DNA of 64,000 nucleotides from Hymenopus coronatus (lineage: Eukaryota; Arthropoda; Insecta; Mantodea; Hymenopodidae). The translations under genes and the position numbers were made by a program. Below, one piece after another: positions 21,901 to 34,177 of the stretch. Position 1 is the stretch's first letter. Each line of letters begins with the position of its first letter. Location: contig CM060899.1 of assembly GCA_030762935.1 (NCBI GenBank), positions 10,393,001 to 10,457,000 on the forward strand, in the 5' to 3' direction. The notes beneath the pieces were generated by a model, which saw only the letters and a program-made list of their open reading frames with translations, ran no database searches and was not told the origin of the DNA.

Positions 21901-24900
21901 GGTGCTATTCCAATATCCCCCCCAAGATGCTCAGTGAAAAGCCATAACTGAGAGTAGGAAGGGCTTTCAAAGCATCACATAAGGTGACACTCAGGTGCTA
22001 TTCCAATAGCCCCGCCAAGATGCTCAGTGAAAAGCCATAACTGAGAGTAGAAAGGGCTTTCAAAGCATTACATAAGGTCACACTCAGGTTCTATTCCAAT
22101 AGCCCCCCCAAGATGCTCAGTGAAAAGCCATTACTGAGAGAAAGAAGGGCTTTCAAAGCATTACATAAGGTCACACTCAGGTGCTATTCCAATAAGCCCC
22201 CCTCCAAGATGCTCAGTGAAAAGCCATTACAAAGAGTAGGAAGGGCTTTCAAAGCATTACTTAAGGTGACACTCAGGTGCTATTCCAATAGCCCCCCCCC
22301 CCAAGATGCTAAGTGAAAAGCCATTACAGAGAGTAGGAGGGACTTTCACAGCATTACATAAGGTCACACTCAGGTGCCCTTCCAATAGCCTCCCCCCCCC
22401 CAAGATGCTCAGTGAAAAGCCATTACTGAGAGTAGGAAGGGCTTTCACCAGCATTACATAAGGTCACACTCAGGTGCTATTCCAATAGGTCCCCCCCAAG
22501 ATGCTCTGTGAAAAGCCAGTACTGAGAGTAGGAAGGGCTTTCAAAGCATTACATAAGGTCACACTCATGAGCTATTCCAATATCCCCCCCCCCAAGATGC
22601 TCAGTGAAAAGCCATTACAAAAAGTAGGAAGGGCTTTCAAAGCATTATATAAGGTCACATTCATGGTGCTATTCCAATTTACCCCCCCCCACGAAATGCT
22701 CATTGGAAAGCCATTACCGAGAGTAGGAAGGGCTTTCAAAGCATTACATAAGGTCACACTCAGGTGCTATTCCAATAGCCCCCCCCACCCAAGATGCTCA
22801 GTGAAAAGCCATTACAAAGAGTAGGAAGGGCTTTCAAAGCATTTTATAAGGTCACACTCAGGTGCTATTCCAATAGCCCCCCCCCCACCCAAGATGCTCA
22901 GTGAAAAGCCAATACAGAGAGTAGGAAGGGCTTTCAAAGCATTACATGAAGTCACACTCAGGTGCTATTCCAATATGCCTTCACCCCAAGATGCTCAGTG
23001 AAAAGCCACAACTGAGAGTAGGAAGGGCTTTCAAAGAATTACAGAAGGTCACACTCAGGTATAATTCCAATAGGCCCCCCCCCCCCAAGATGCTCAGTGA
23101 AAAGCCATAAGAAGGAGTAGGAAGGGCTTTCAAACCATTACAGAAGGTCACACATTTAGGTGCTATACCAATAGCCCCTGCCAAGATGCTCAGTGAAAAG
23201 CCTTTACATAGAGTAGGAAGGGCTTTCAAAGCATTACATAAGGTGACACTCAAGCTCTATTCCAATAGCCGCCACCCCCCAAGATATTCAATGAAAAGTC
23301 TTTACAAAGAGTAGGAAGGGCTTTCAAAGCATTACATAAGTTGGCACTCAGGTGCTATTCCAATAGCCCCCCCCCCCAAGATGCTCAGTGAAAAGCCATT
23401 ACAGAGAGTAGGAAGGACTTTCACAGCATTACATAAGGTCACACTCAGGTGCCCTTCCAATAGCCTCCCCCCACAAGATGATCAGTGAAAAGCCCTTAAT
23501 GAGAGTAGGAAGGGCTTTCACAGCATTACATAAGGTCACACTCAGGAGCTATTCCAATAGCCCTCCCCCCAAGATGCTCAGTGAAAAGCCATTAGAAGAA
23601 GTAGGAAGGGCTTTCAAACCATTACAGAAGGTCACACTCAGGTGCTATACCAATAGCTCCTCCCAAGATGCTCAGTGAAAAGCCATTACTGAGAGTAGGA
23701 AGGGCTATCACAGCATTACATAAGGTCACACTCAGGTGCTATTCCAATAGGCCCCCCCAAGATGCTCAGTGAAAAGCCATTACTGAGAGTATGAAGGGCT
23801 TTCAAAACATTATATAAGTTCACACTCAGGTGCTATTCCAATAGCCTTTCCCCCCCCCCCCCAAGATGCTCAGTGAAAAGCCATTAGAAGAAGTAGGAAG
23901 GGCTTTCAAACCATTACAGAAGGTCACACTCCGGTGCTATACCAATAGCTCCTCCCAAGATGATCAGTGAAAAGCCATTACATAGAGTAGGAAGGGCTTT
24001 CAAAGCATTACATAAGGTCACACTTAGGTGCTATTCCAATAGCCCCCCCAAGATGCTCAGTGAAAAGCCATAACTGAGAGTAGGAAGGGCTTTCAAAGCA
24101 TCACATAAGGTGACACTCAGGTGCTACTCCAATAGCCCCGCCAAGATGCTCAGTGAAAAGCCATAACTGAGAGTAGAAAGGGCTTTCAAAGCATTACATA
24201 AGGTCACACTCAGGTGCTATTCCAATAGCCCCCCCAAGATGCTCAGTGAAAAGCCATTACTGAGAGAAAGAAGGGCTTTCAAAGCATTACATAAGGTCAC
24301 ACTCAGGTGCTATTCCAATAAGCCCCCCTCCAAGATGCTCAGTGAAAAGCCATTACAATGAGTAGGAAGGGCTTTCAAAGCATTACATAAGGTGACACTC
24401 AGGTGCTATTCCAATAGCCCCCCCCCAAGATGCTCAGTGAAAAGCCATTACAGAGAGTAGGAGGGACTTTCACAGCATTACATAAGGTCACACTCAGGTG
24501 CCCTTCCAATAGCCTCCCCCCCCCCCCAAGATGCTCAGTGAAAAGCCATTACTGAGAGTAGGAAGGGCTTTCACCAGCATTACATAAGGTCACACTCAGG
24601 TGCTATTCCAATAGGTCCCCCCCAAGATGCTCAGTGAAAAGCCAGTACTGAGAGTAGGAAGGGCTTTCAAAGCATTACATAAGGTCACACTCAGGAGCTA
24701 TTCCAATATCCCCCCCCCCCCAAGATGCTCAGTGAAAAGCCATTACAAAAAGTAGGAAGGGCTTTCAAAGCATTATATAAGGTCACATTCATGGTGCTAT
24801 TCCAATTTACCCCCCCCCCCACGAAATGCTCAATGGAAAGCCATTACCGAGAGTAGGAAGGGCTTTCAAAGCATTACATAAGGTCACACTCAGGTGCTAT

Positions 24901-27900
24901 TCCAATAGCCCCCCCCACCCAAGATGCTCAGTGAAAAGCCATTACAAAGAGTAGGAAGGGCTTTCAAAGCATTTTATAAGGACACACTCAGGTGCTATTC
25001 CAATAGCCCCCCCCCCACCCAAGATGCTCAGTGAAAAGCCAATACAGAGAGTAGGAAGGGCTTTCAAAGCATTACATGAAGTCACACTCAGGTGCTATTC
25101 CAATATGCCTTCACCCCAAGATGCTCAGTGAAAAGCCACAACTGAGAGTAGGAAGGGCTTTCAAAGAATTACAGAAGGTCACACTCAGGTATAATTCCAA
25201 TAGGCCCCCCCCCAAGATGCTCAGTGAAAAGCCATAAGAAGGAGTAGGAAGGGCTTTCAAACCATTACAGAAGGTCACACATTTAGGTGCTATACCAATA
25301 GCCCCTGCCAAGATGCTCAGTGAAAAGCCTTTACATAGAGTAGGAAGGGCTTTCAAAGCATTACATAAGGTGACACTCAAGCTCTATTCCAATAGCCGCC
25401 CCCCCCCCAAGATATTCAATGAAAAGTCTTTACAAAGAGTAGGAAGGGCTTTCAAAGCATTACATAAGTTGACACTCAGGTGCTATTCCAATAGCCCCCC
25501 CCCCCTCAAGATGCTCAGTGAAAAGCCATTACAGAGAGTAGGAAGGACTTTCACAGCATTACATAAGGTCACACTCAGGTGCCCTTCCAATAGCCTCCCC
25601 CCACAAGATGATCAGTGAAAAGCCCTTAATGAGAGTAGGAAGGGCTTTCACAGCATTACATAAGGTCACACTCAGGTGCTATTCCAATAGCCCTCCCCCC
25701 AAGATGCTCAGTGAAAAGCCATTAGAAGAAGTAGGAAGGGCTTTCAAACCATTACAGAAGGTCACACTCAGGTGCTATACCAATAGCTCCTCCCAAGATG
25801 CTCAGTGAAAAGCCATTACTGAGAGTAGGAAGGGCTATCACAGCATTACATAAGGTCACACTCAGGTGCTATTCCAATAGGCCCCCCCAAGATGCTCAGT
25901 GAAAAGCCATTACTGAGAGTATGAAGGGCTTTCAAAACATTATATAAGTTCACACTCAGGTGCTATTCCAATAGCCTTTCCCCCCCCCCCCAAGATGCTC
26001 AGTGAAAAGCCATTAGAAGAAGTAGGAAGGGCTTTCAAACCATTACAGAAGGTCACACTCCGGTGCTATACCAATAGCTCCTCCCAAGATGATCAGTGAA
26101 AAGCCATTACATAGAGTAGGAAGGGCTTTCAAAGCATTACATAAGGTGACACTCAAGCTCTATTCCAATAGCCGCCCCCCCCCAAGATATTCAATGAAAA
26201 GTCTTTACAAAGAGTAGGCAGGGCTTTCAAATCATTACCTAAGGTCACACTCAGGTGCTATTCCAATAGGCTCCCCCCCCCTCAAGATGCTCATTGAAAA
26301 GCCATTACTGAGAGTAGGAAGGGCTTTCAAAGCATTACATAAGGTCATACTCAGGTGCTATTCCAATAGGCCCCTCCCCAAGATTCTCAGTGAAAAGCCA
26401 TTACAAAAAGTAGCAAGGGCTTTCAAAGCATTACATAAGGTGACACTCAGGTGCTATTCCAATAGGCCCCCCCCAAGATGCTCAGTGAAAAGCCATTAGA
26501 AGAAGTAGGAAGGGCTTTGAATCCATTACAGAAGGTCACACTCAGGTGCTATACCAATAGCTCCTCCCAAGATGCTCAGTGAAATGCCATTACATAGAGT
26601 AGGAAGGGCTTTCAAAGCATTACATAAGGTGACACTCAAGCTCTATTCCAATAGCCGCCCCCACCCAAGATATTCAATGAAAAGTCTTTACAAAGAGTAT
26701 GAAGGGCTACAAATCATTACCTTAGGTCACACTCAGGTGCTATTCCAATAGGCTCCCCCCCCCCCCAGATGCTCATTGAAAAGCAATTACTGAGAGTAGG
26801 AAGGGCTTTCAAAGTTTACATAAGGTCATACTCAGGTGCTATTCCAATAGGCCCCTCCCCAAGATTCTCATTGAAAAGCCATTACAAAAAGTAGGAAGGG
26901 CTTTCGAAGCATTACATAAGGTCACGCTCAGGTGCTATTCCAATAGTCCCCCCCAAGATGCTCAGTGAAAAGCCATTACTGAGAGTATGAAGGGCTTTCA
27001 AAGCATTAAGTAAGGTCACACTCAGGTGCTATTCTAATAGCTCCCCCCCCCCAAGATGCTCAGTGAAAAGCCATTACAGAGAGTAGGAAGGGCTTTCAAA
27101 GCACTACATAAGGTCACATTCAGGTGCTATTCCAATACCCCCCCCCCCCAAGATGCTCAGTGAACAGCCATTACTGAGAGTAGGAAGGGCTTTCAAAGCA
27201 TTACATAAGGTCACACTCAGGTGCTATTCCAATAACCCCCCCCCCCAAGATGCTCAGTGAAAAGCCATTACAGAGAGTATGAAGGGCTTTCAAAGCATCA
27301 CATAAAGTCACACTCAGGTGCTATTCCAATAGCCCCCCCCCCCCAAGATGCTCAGTAAAAAGCCATTACTGAGAGTAGGAAGGGCTTTCAAAGCATTACA
27401 TAAGGTCACACTCAGGTGCTATTCCAATAGGGCCCCTCCCAAGGTTCTCAGTGAACAGCCATTACAAAAAGTAGGAAGGGCTTTCAAAGCATTACATACG
27501 GTGACACTCAGGTGCTATTCCAATAGGCCCCCCACAAGATGCTCAGTGAAAAGCCATTACAGAGAGTATGAAGGGCTTTCAAAGCATTACATAAAGTCAC
27601 ACTCAGGTGTTATTCCAATAGCCCCCCCCCCAAGATGCTCCGTGAAAAGCCATTATTGAGAGTAGGAAGGGCTTTCAAAGCATTACATAAGGTCACACTC
27701 AGGTGCTATTCCAATAGGCCCTCCCCCAAGATGCTCAATGAAAAGCCATTGCAGGGAGTAAGAAGGGCTCTCAAAGCATTACATAAGGTCACACAGGTGC
27801 TATTCCAATAGCCCCCCTCCCAAGATGCTCAGTGAAAAGCCATTAGAAGGAGCACGAAGGGCTTTCAAACCATTACATAAGGTCACACTCAGGTGCTATT

Positions 27901-28048
27901 CCAATAGCCCCCCCCCCCCAAGATGCTCAGTGAAAAGCCATTACATAGAGTAGGAAGGGATTTCAAAGCATTACATAAGGTAACACTCAAGCTCTATTCC
28001 AAAAGACCCCCCCCAAGATATTCAGTTAAAAGTCATTACAAAGAGTAG
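18976..28048 (+). repeat. 95-bp poly-C satellite, block 1
   Basis: About 95 monomers in head-to-tail order. The consensus runs CAAGATGCTCAGTGAAAAGC, CATTACTGAGAGTAGGAAGG, GCTTTCAAAGCATTACATAA, GGTCACACTCAGGTGCTATT, CCAATAG, then a C-tract of about 5-17. The leftmost copies (18976-19110) are the most degraded, giving an array edge. Variation concentrates after CCATTAC (TGAGAG, AAAGAG, AGAGAG, ATAGAG, AAAAAG types) and in C-tract length. All monomers seen have the same orientation. The block ends at the LINE target duplication. Confidence 0.97.
19740..26130 (+). repeat. Three tandem 2.13-kb higher-order repeats of the satellite
   Basis: Diagnostic variants recur at a constant spacing of 2128-2134 bp: GAGAGAAAGAAGGGC near 20003, 22135 and 24263; ACGAAATGCTCA near 20571, 22691 and 24821; CCCCTGCCAAGATGCTC near 21045, 23175 and 25307; CACAAGATGATCAG near 21343, 23472 and 25602. 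Each unit holds about 22 monomers. Copies differ by few substitutions and mainly by C-tract length. The pattern breaks near 26130. Confidence 0.9.
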
Positions 28049-28295
28049 ATGATGATGATAATGGTGTTTAAGGGCGCTCAACTGCCGAGGTCATAAGCGC
28101 CTTACGATTAAAACTTGGCAATAGGCAGTAAGAAAATACCAAAAAAAAAAGGAAAAAAACACAAGTAAAAGAGCTAACACAGTTGAAATGGAAGTAACCG
28201 AACGGTCCAGCCCTCTAAACAGAGCTGGATATAAAACTCCATCTAAAATCAACACATTAAAATTAAAAGAGATTAAAAAAAAAACTGCTATCACA
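28049..28295 (-). other. LINE 3' UTR with terminal hairpin and (ATC)n tail
   Basis: On the sense strand the end reads GGCGCT, a ~17-nt loop, AGCGCC, then CTTAAACACCATT and ATCATCATCAT. The hairpin next to the tail is the kind of structure that LINE reverse transcriptases of stringent type recognise in their own RNA. The same hairpin-TTAAACAC layout is seen at the 3' end of the SINE at 29538. Confidence 0.65.
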
Positions 28296-31200
28296 CTAAT
28301 ACGTCAAGGTAAAAGAAAGTTTTGCAAAAAATTTAAAAACCCTGTCCACTGCTCTTGGGTCATCTGCCAGGACCTCAGCAAGAGAGGCCGGCATGCCCAT
28401 AGATGACCGAATGTGTGCCAGGTGACCACACTCCAGCAACACATGACGAACTGTCTGTGCCTCCCCACAGATCGCACAGACAGGAGCAGGTTCACGTTTA
28501 AAAAGGTAACTGTGAGTAAAAATACAGTGGCCAATTCTTAGCCGAGCTAGTACTACCTCCTCCCGGCGGAATAAACGAGAGGAGGTTACCCAGTTGACAG
28601 GGAGGTCCTTCACCTCTCGCAGCTTATTACCACGGAGAGCCGACCACTCCGCATGCCAAGTCGAAAAAACGGCTCTCCGTACAGCCACTCTAAAATCTTC
28701 TGCTGTTGAATGGGTAATCGTAACACTGGGCGCTGTGACTGCCTATTTCGCTGCCAAATCCGCCGTGTCATTCCCTGGCAAGCCAACGTGTCAAGGAATC
28801 CATGCGCACTCCACATTAAAACCAGAAGCGTGCAAAATGTGGAGAACGTCCTGGATGCGCTGCACCAAAGGATGGTAATTGTACAGCTCACGAATGCTCT
28901 GAAGGGCACTAAGGGAATCACTAAGAATAAGGCAGTCACCTAATTTTCGACGTCGAATATACGGAAGGGCTTGATAAATAGCATATAGCTCGGTAGAATA
29001 TATAGATGTGCACCTAGGCAAACCGTAAGTAGAAGTTGCGGTGCCAGTTACAAAGGCACATCCAACACCGTCGGGGCTCTTACTACCATCGGTGTAAATA
29101 CAAATACGGCCACTGTATTTGGATAAAAATTCTAAAACGCAACGACGAATACTATCAAGAGGCGTAACAGATTTCCCGTAGAGCGTCATCCCGAGATCGA
29201 CATGGGAGGTAGCGCGTAACCAAGGGGGGTGTATACTCTCTCCCTTGGATAACAGCCGAGGAATGTCAACATGGTGCTGGCGTAGAAGCTCACGGAAACG
29301 AAAACCTGCTGGCCTGGGGCTCAGAGAGCGGAGGCAGTATCGCTCGTGCAGCTCAGGGGAGAAAAACGCGTGATAAGTTGGATGCCCAGGCATACACTTC
29401 AGCCCACAGCCATAATTAGCAAGCAGGACATCACGCAGACAACGCAGAGGAGGTTCTCCCGATTCAGCGTAGAGGCTAACAACTGGGCTCGTTGGAAAAG
29501 CACCAACGGCCACACGGATGCCCTGGTTATGGACTGTTTTTTTTTTTTTTTTTGGTAGTGTTTAACGCCCGCTTTAACTACTAATGGCATCGCAGGCGGT
29601 GACACTGATGATACATGAATGATGATGGAGCACCGGTGGAATGCGATGGCGGGGGAAACCGGAGTACCCGGAGAAAACCCGCCCCAGCGCCGCTTTGTCC
29701 ACCACAAATCTCACATGCGGTCGCTTGGGATCGAACCCCGGCCGTCTAGGTGAGAGGCTAGTGGTCTAACCACTCGGCCACGGCGCGGCCCCTTATGGAC
29801 TGTATCTAACCTTCTGAGCACTGAAGGTCGAGCTGAAGAATACACAATGCTGCCATAGTCCAACTTCGAACGAATCACAGCACGATAAAGACGGAGCAAT
29901 GCCGTCCGATCCGCACCACAAGACTTGCCACTTAGTATCCGTAAAAGATTTAGAGAACGGTCACATCGTGCTCTAAGCTGTGCTATTTGTGGTGCCCAAC
30001 AAAGTTTCCGATCGAAGATCAAACCAAGGAATCTCGCCTCATCTGCGAAAGGAAGTAAATCTGGCCCGAGTCGAAGAGACGGCGGCATTTGCCACTTACG
30101 GCGCCAGAAGTTAACGCAGACTGTCTTCTCAGCGGAGAAACGAAAACCGTGTTTCGAGCTCCATGCATAGAGATTGTCCAAACACCGCTGGAGACGGCGT
30201 TCCAAAAACGGTGTACGCTGAGAAGTACAGAAAATGGCAAAGTCGACCACGAATAAACAGGAAGAGACACCTTGAGCCACACATAGTGATATGGAATTTA
30301 TCGCAATAGCAAATAGAGTCACGCTGAGTACCGAGCCCTGCGGCACTCCGTTCTCTTGAATAAAATGGTTAGAAAAAACCGAACCCACCCTCACTCGAAA
30401 AACGCGGTCCCGCATAAACTCCTGAATGACCAACGGTAGGCGTCCACGTATGTTCCAGTTGTGCAGAGAACGCAATATTCCCGCCCGCCAACACGTGTCG
30501 TAGGCCTTCTCGAGGTCAAAAAATATCCCAACTGTGGGGCTGTTCTTAAGAATCCCGTCCATAATCTGAGTTGACAGAGAGACAAGGTGGTCAGCAGTTG
30601 AACGTCGTCGTCGAAGGCCACACTGGATGTTCGTCAGAAGATTGTGGGATTCCAGCCACCACACCAGCCGTCCATTGATCATGCGTTCCATCACCTTGCA
30701 CACGCAACTGGTGAGGGAAATAGGACGGTAACTGGAAGGAAGATGGCGGTCCTTTCCAGGTTTAAGAATGGGTATGATGGTGGCCTCCCGCCACTTGTCT
30801 GGAAAAATGCCATCAACCCAGACACGATTATAGACCTCGAGTAGGAAATCTTTGCCATCAGGAGAGAGATGTTGCAACATTTGGACGTGGATACCATCTG
30901 GACCTGGTGCTGAGTGTCGTGAAGAGGAGAGTGCATTGTCTAGCTCTGCCGGGGTGAAAAGGCGATTATAATCCTCAAGGTTGCCAGAAAGAAACGAGAA
31001 TTCTTGAGATTCCACCTGGTTCTTAACTGTAAGAAACTCAGGGGAATAATTGCCTGAGCTAGACACCTGAGCGAAAGCACTGCCTAAAGTATTCGCCACG
31101 TCAAATGTATCAACAACAGCTCCGGTAGGTGTTTTGAGACCGGCGATGGGCATATGGTTCGGTTTCCCAGCCACACGTCTTAACTTATCCCATACGACAG

Positions 31201-32251
31201 AGGAAGGTGTATGTCGATTAAAGGAACCCACGAATTTATTCCATGACATCTTTTTGCTATCCTTAATAACCCGCCTAGAATTTGCACGCATCCGTTTATA
31301 GTGTATCAGGTTATCCAGTGTAGGAAAACGCTGGAAAACCCGTAGAGCTCGTCTGCGAGCGCGAATAGCATCCCGACAGTCATCGGTCCACCAAGGTACC
31401 GGAAATCGACGATTGTAGCCAGTCGAACGCGGAATGGATTGCTCAGCAGCAGAAAGGATGGTCCCTGTGAGATGTTCGACCAAGTGGTTCACAGAGTCGT
31501 GCTCTTCGTAGCTAAATTCAGCCAAGTGGGAGTACAGTTCCCAGCTGGCGTGGTCTAGGCGCCAACTAGGTAAACGGGTGGAACATACAACGGGTGTCAA
31601 GACACTAATACAACAAGGAAAGTGGTCACTAGAATGCAAATCCGAGATGATATTCCAGCATAAGGTGACTGCCAGCTGAGGGGAACAAATTGCAATGTCA
31701 ATGTGTGAAAAACTATGAAATGCGTCAGATAGAAAGGTGGGCTCTCCGGTGTTCAAGAGAGCAAGATTCTGACTATCCAAGAAGTCTTTAAGTAGCGTAC
31801 CTCTCGCACAAGCCCGAGGAGAGCCCCAAAGAGGGTGATGGGCATTCACGTCGCCTACCAATAAAAAGGGTGGTGGCAACTGCAAAATGAGGTGTTCTAA
31901 GTCGCTGTGCGGGAGGTCCGCAGATGGAGGCAAATAGATACTGCAAATGGTGAATGAAGCGGAGGGTAGCTTAATGCTGACAGCAACGGACTGGATTGCA
32001 GATTGTATAGGTAAGGAGTTGGCAAAAATATCATCTCGAATAAGCATCATAGTGCCCCCATGTGCCGGGACACCGTCCTCCGGGGATAAATCACATCGTA
32101 CGCAGGAGTACTGCCTGATGGTAACGGTATCCTGTGGACGGAGCTTCGTCTCTTGTAAGCATACAGCCAAGGGTTCATGCTGGCGCAGCAACAAGTCAAG
32201 CTCTGGTCGATGTGGTCGAATTCCGCGTATGTTCCAATGGAGGATAGCCAT
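28296..32251 (-). pseudogene. LINE ORF2: endonuclease, reverse transcriptase, RNase H (disrupted)
   Basis: Starts at 32251 (MAILHWNIRGI). An APE-type endonuclease comes first, with LQETKL, VGDVNAHHPLWG, SHIDIAI and SSDHFP (residues ~1-210). The RT follows with PGPDGIHVQML, SYRPISLTSCVCKVMERM, FFDLEKAYDT, GVPQGSVLS and CLFVVDFAIF (~440-680). The last should be F/Y-V-D-D; GTC replaces the first Asp codon near 30250, so the enzyme would be dead. A SINE (29538-29792) splits the frame after SVLRRLDTVH. RNase H follows: IYTDGSKSPDGVG, STELYAIYQAL, SDSLSAL. In-frame TGA (28793-28791) and TAG (28745-28743) lie around GNDTADLA. The tail has CAICGEAQTVRHVLLECGH, a CCHC-like finger. Confidence 0.92.
29538..29792 (-). 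mobile_element. tRNA-derived SINE, copy 4, inserted in LINE ORF2
   Basis: A 255-bp best-preserved copy. The sense head reads GCCGTGGCCGAGTGGTTAG (A box) and GGGGTTCGATCCC (B box), Leu/Ser-tRNA-like. The body is GC-rich and the 3' end is GCGGGCGTTAAACACTACC plus an A-tail. A perfect 11-bp duplication, TTATGGACTGT (29527-29537 and 29793-29803), flanks it. Removing it restores a continuous LINE frame, dating it after the LINE. Confidence 0.93.
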
Positions 32252-32273
32252 TGAGTATATTATGGGATAAGTT

Positions 32274-33718
32274 TCAAATCGAAAGACGCTTCTGCAGATT
32301 GGGATTTGCTGGTCGGTTCAATTTGTTCTTCTTAGGCGTTGGGCTAGTACTATTTTCAGGAGCACGATCCTGCCGTTTCCGCACTGTCCCTCTGGCAGTG
32401 GCGGCAGAATCCTGCTGGTCCATCTGCTCCACAAGGGAGGTCCCTTTTTCAAGAGCAAATTTCGGTCCGAGTAGTTCGAACCGATTGGATGTGCTGATCG
32501 GCGAAGACGGCCGTCGCCGATTCACGCCCTCTTCCCCAGATGACCCTTCAGAGGAGGATACATGTGTGGAGTTGCGTGTACTTTTCTTACCCTTAGATGA
32601 CTTGGTAATAGATTGCACATACTCTTTCAAGAAGTCTTGTCGTACATACTTGGTCTTAAACTGTTTTTCCGGGGCAGAAGACGTCGGGAATTTACCAACT
32701 TTAGTTCCAGAGGTCGAGGCTTTCGGTGACAACTGTGCAGGACTATTCTGTAAGCTGGCGGATTTGGCAGATGTTGATACCAACTTGGGTGTAGGTGCCG
32801 AAGGCTTTGGCAGCGCTTGGGCTAAAATAACCTTTTCCGCAATTGTAGCCCCGTTCATATCGCCGGTCTGTGTTGCGATTTCCCGACGCGGTACCGGTTT
32901 AGCTGCAACTGAGCTATAGGTACCGGACCTCGGGGCAGAGGGTTGGCGGAGTCGCAGGAGCTTCCAAGAAGGACACATTCTCTTTCACCCGTATCTCCTG
33001 GATCGCTCGTTCTTCTGCAAAACGGGGGCAATCTCGGGAACTAGATGGGTGTTCCCCGTTACAGTTCACAAACGATGGAGCTGAAGCACAAGCCCCATCG
33101 TGGGAGATGTCACCGCAGTGGACGCAGGTGGACCTGCCGGTACACAACTCACTAGTGTGACCAAAACGTTGGTATTTAAAGCACCTCAGCGGATTGGGTA
33201 TATAAGGCCTAACTTCGATGGCTTCATACCCTGCTCTAATCTTTTGAGGCAGATCAATCCGATCAAAAGTAAGAAACAGGGTACGAATAGGCAGGAATTC
33301 ACCGTTGATCTTACGTTGTACCCGATAAACAGCTGAGACACCCTGAGTCGCTAGATTTTCTTGGATCTCCTTAATGGACAAATCGTCCAACGCGCGGGTT
33401 GTTACTACACCGCGGGAGGAGTTCAGCGACTTGTGCACCTCGACCTTCACTGGATAGCTGGCTAACATGGTGGCTTTAAGTATCCTTGCAGCTTGCGAGG
33501 CGGAGTTGGCTTCGACAAGAAGTGTACCATTGCGAGCTCGAACGCAAGATTTGACCGGACCAGCAATGGCATCGAGACCCTTTTGGATAGTAAAAGGGCT
33601 CACCGGTAAGGAACTTCTTACCTTCCTCTGTCCTATGAATAACCAAGTAGCGAGGACCACATGACTCGACTACTTCCTTTCCAACGTCTTTATTAAGGGG
33701 TTTTAGTTTTGGTGCCAT
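32274..33718 (-). pseudogene. LINE ORF1: gag-like protein with CCHC zinc knuckles (two frameshifts)
   Basis: Starts at 33718 (MAPKLKPLN). The N-terminal part PRYLVIHRTEEGKKF continues in another frame as SPFTIQKGLDAIAGPVK (shift near 33600). An RNA-binding region follows, then cysteine knuckles CFKYQRFGHTSELC, CVHCGDISHDGAC and CNGEHPSSSRDC. A second shift near 32950-32965 leads into a Ser/Pro/Lys-rich C-terminus ending SPTPKKNKLN...KRLSI. The stop at 32274 is 23 bp before the ORF2 start, the usual two-ORF layout of I-group elements. ORF1 proteins coat the element's RNA. Confidence 0.85.
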
Positions 33719-34177
33719 AGAAAAAATGGTATAAATTCATCCCCCAGTGCTCCCCACCCACCACGGAGCCCAACGAGGGGTCACCCCACTGGGGTGACAG
33801 GGCTACACAGGGGATATAGCGGGCTTGCCGTCCCACTCACCCTGGAGTTCGGTGTAATACCTAGTCCTGGCCGATTGACTAGGGGTGGGTTAGTCCCTAG
33901 CCTACCGTTTAGGCAAATCAGAAACCAAAGCGGTGTATTAGGCTGCGCACCCTCCCCAGTTACTGAAAGACAGAAGCCCAGGCTCAGGTACGCAAACCTC
34001 AACCAACCAGGATATTCCTCTTCACCGACACGGGTCTCCACGCACGGCCTACACGTGGGTGGGCATTTTGACCTACTGACTCCGTCACCACTCTGAGGTT
34101 GCCCACAGAGGGAGTCAAGGTGGCTCGGGACCCAGGGTGCGCCTAATCCGTACCTACCGTAGTAGGCCCCTGGGGGG
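33719..34177 (-). other. LINE 5' UTR
   Basis: GC-richer than the satellite and without conserved coding. It begins on the sense strand AACCCCCCAGGGGCC directly at the target duplication, so the insertion looks full length. An internal promoter is expected for this class, but no motif was recognised. Confidence 0.6.

Larger units (their letters stand above)
28049..34177 (-). mobile_element. I-group non-LTR retrotransposon (LINE), 6.1 kb, inserted in the satellite
   Basis: Flanked by a perfect 13-bp duplication TTACAAAGAGTAG (28036-28048 and 34178-34190), which is satellite sequence. Sense is the minus strand: 5' UTR about 33719-34177, ORF1 with CCHC knuckles, ORF2 with endonuclease, RT and RNase H, and a 3' UTR ending in an ATC-triplet tail. 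An RNase H domain after the RT, with a 3' end of simple repeats rather than poly(A), fits the I superfamily; the I factor of Drosophila ends in TAA repeats. A SINE interrupts ORF2. It has multiple coding lesions, so it is dead. Confidence 0.9.

Noticed and set aside
18976..28048. CRISPR-like array
   Set aside because: The repeats are contiguous 95-bp monomers with no unique spacers, no cas genes and a eukaryotic context.
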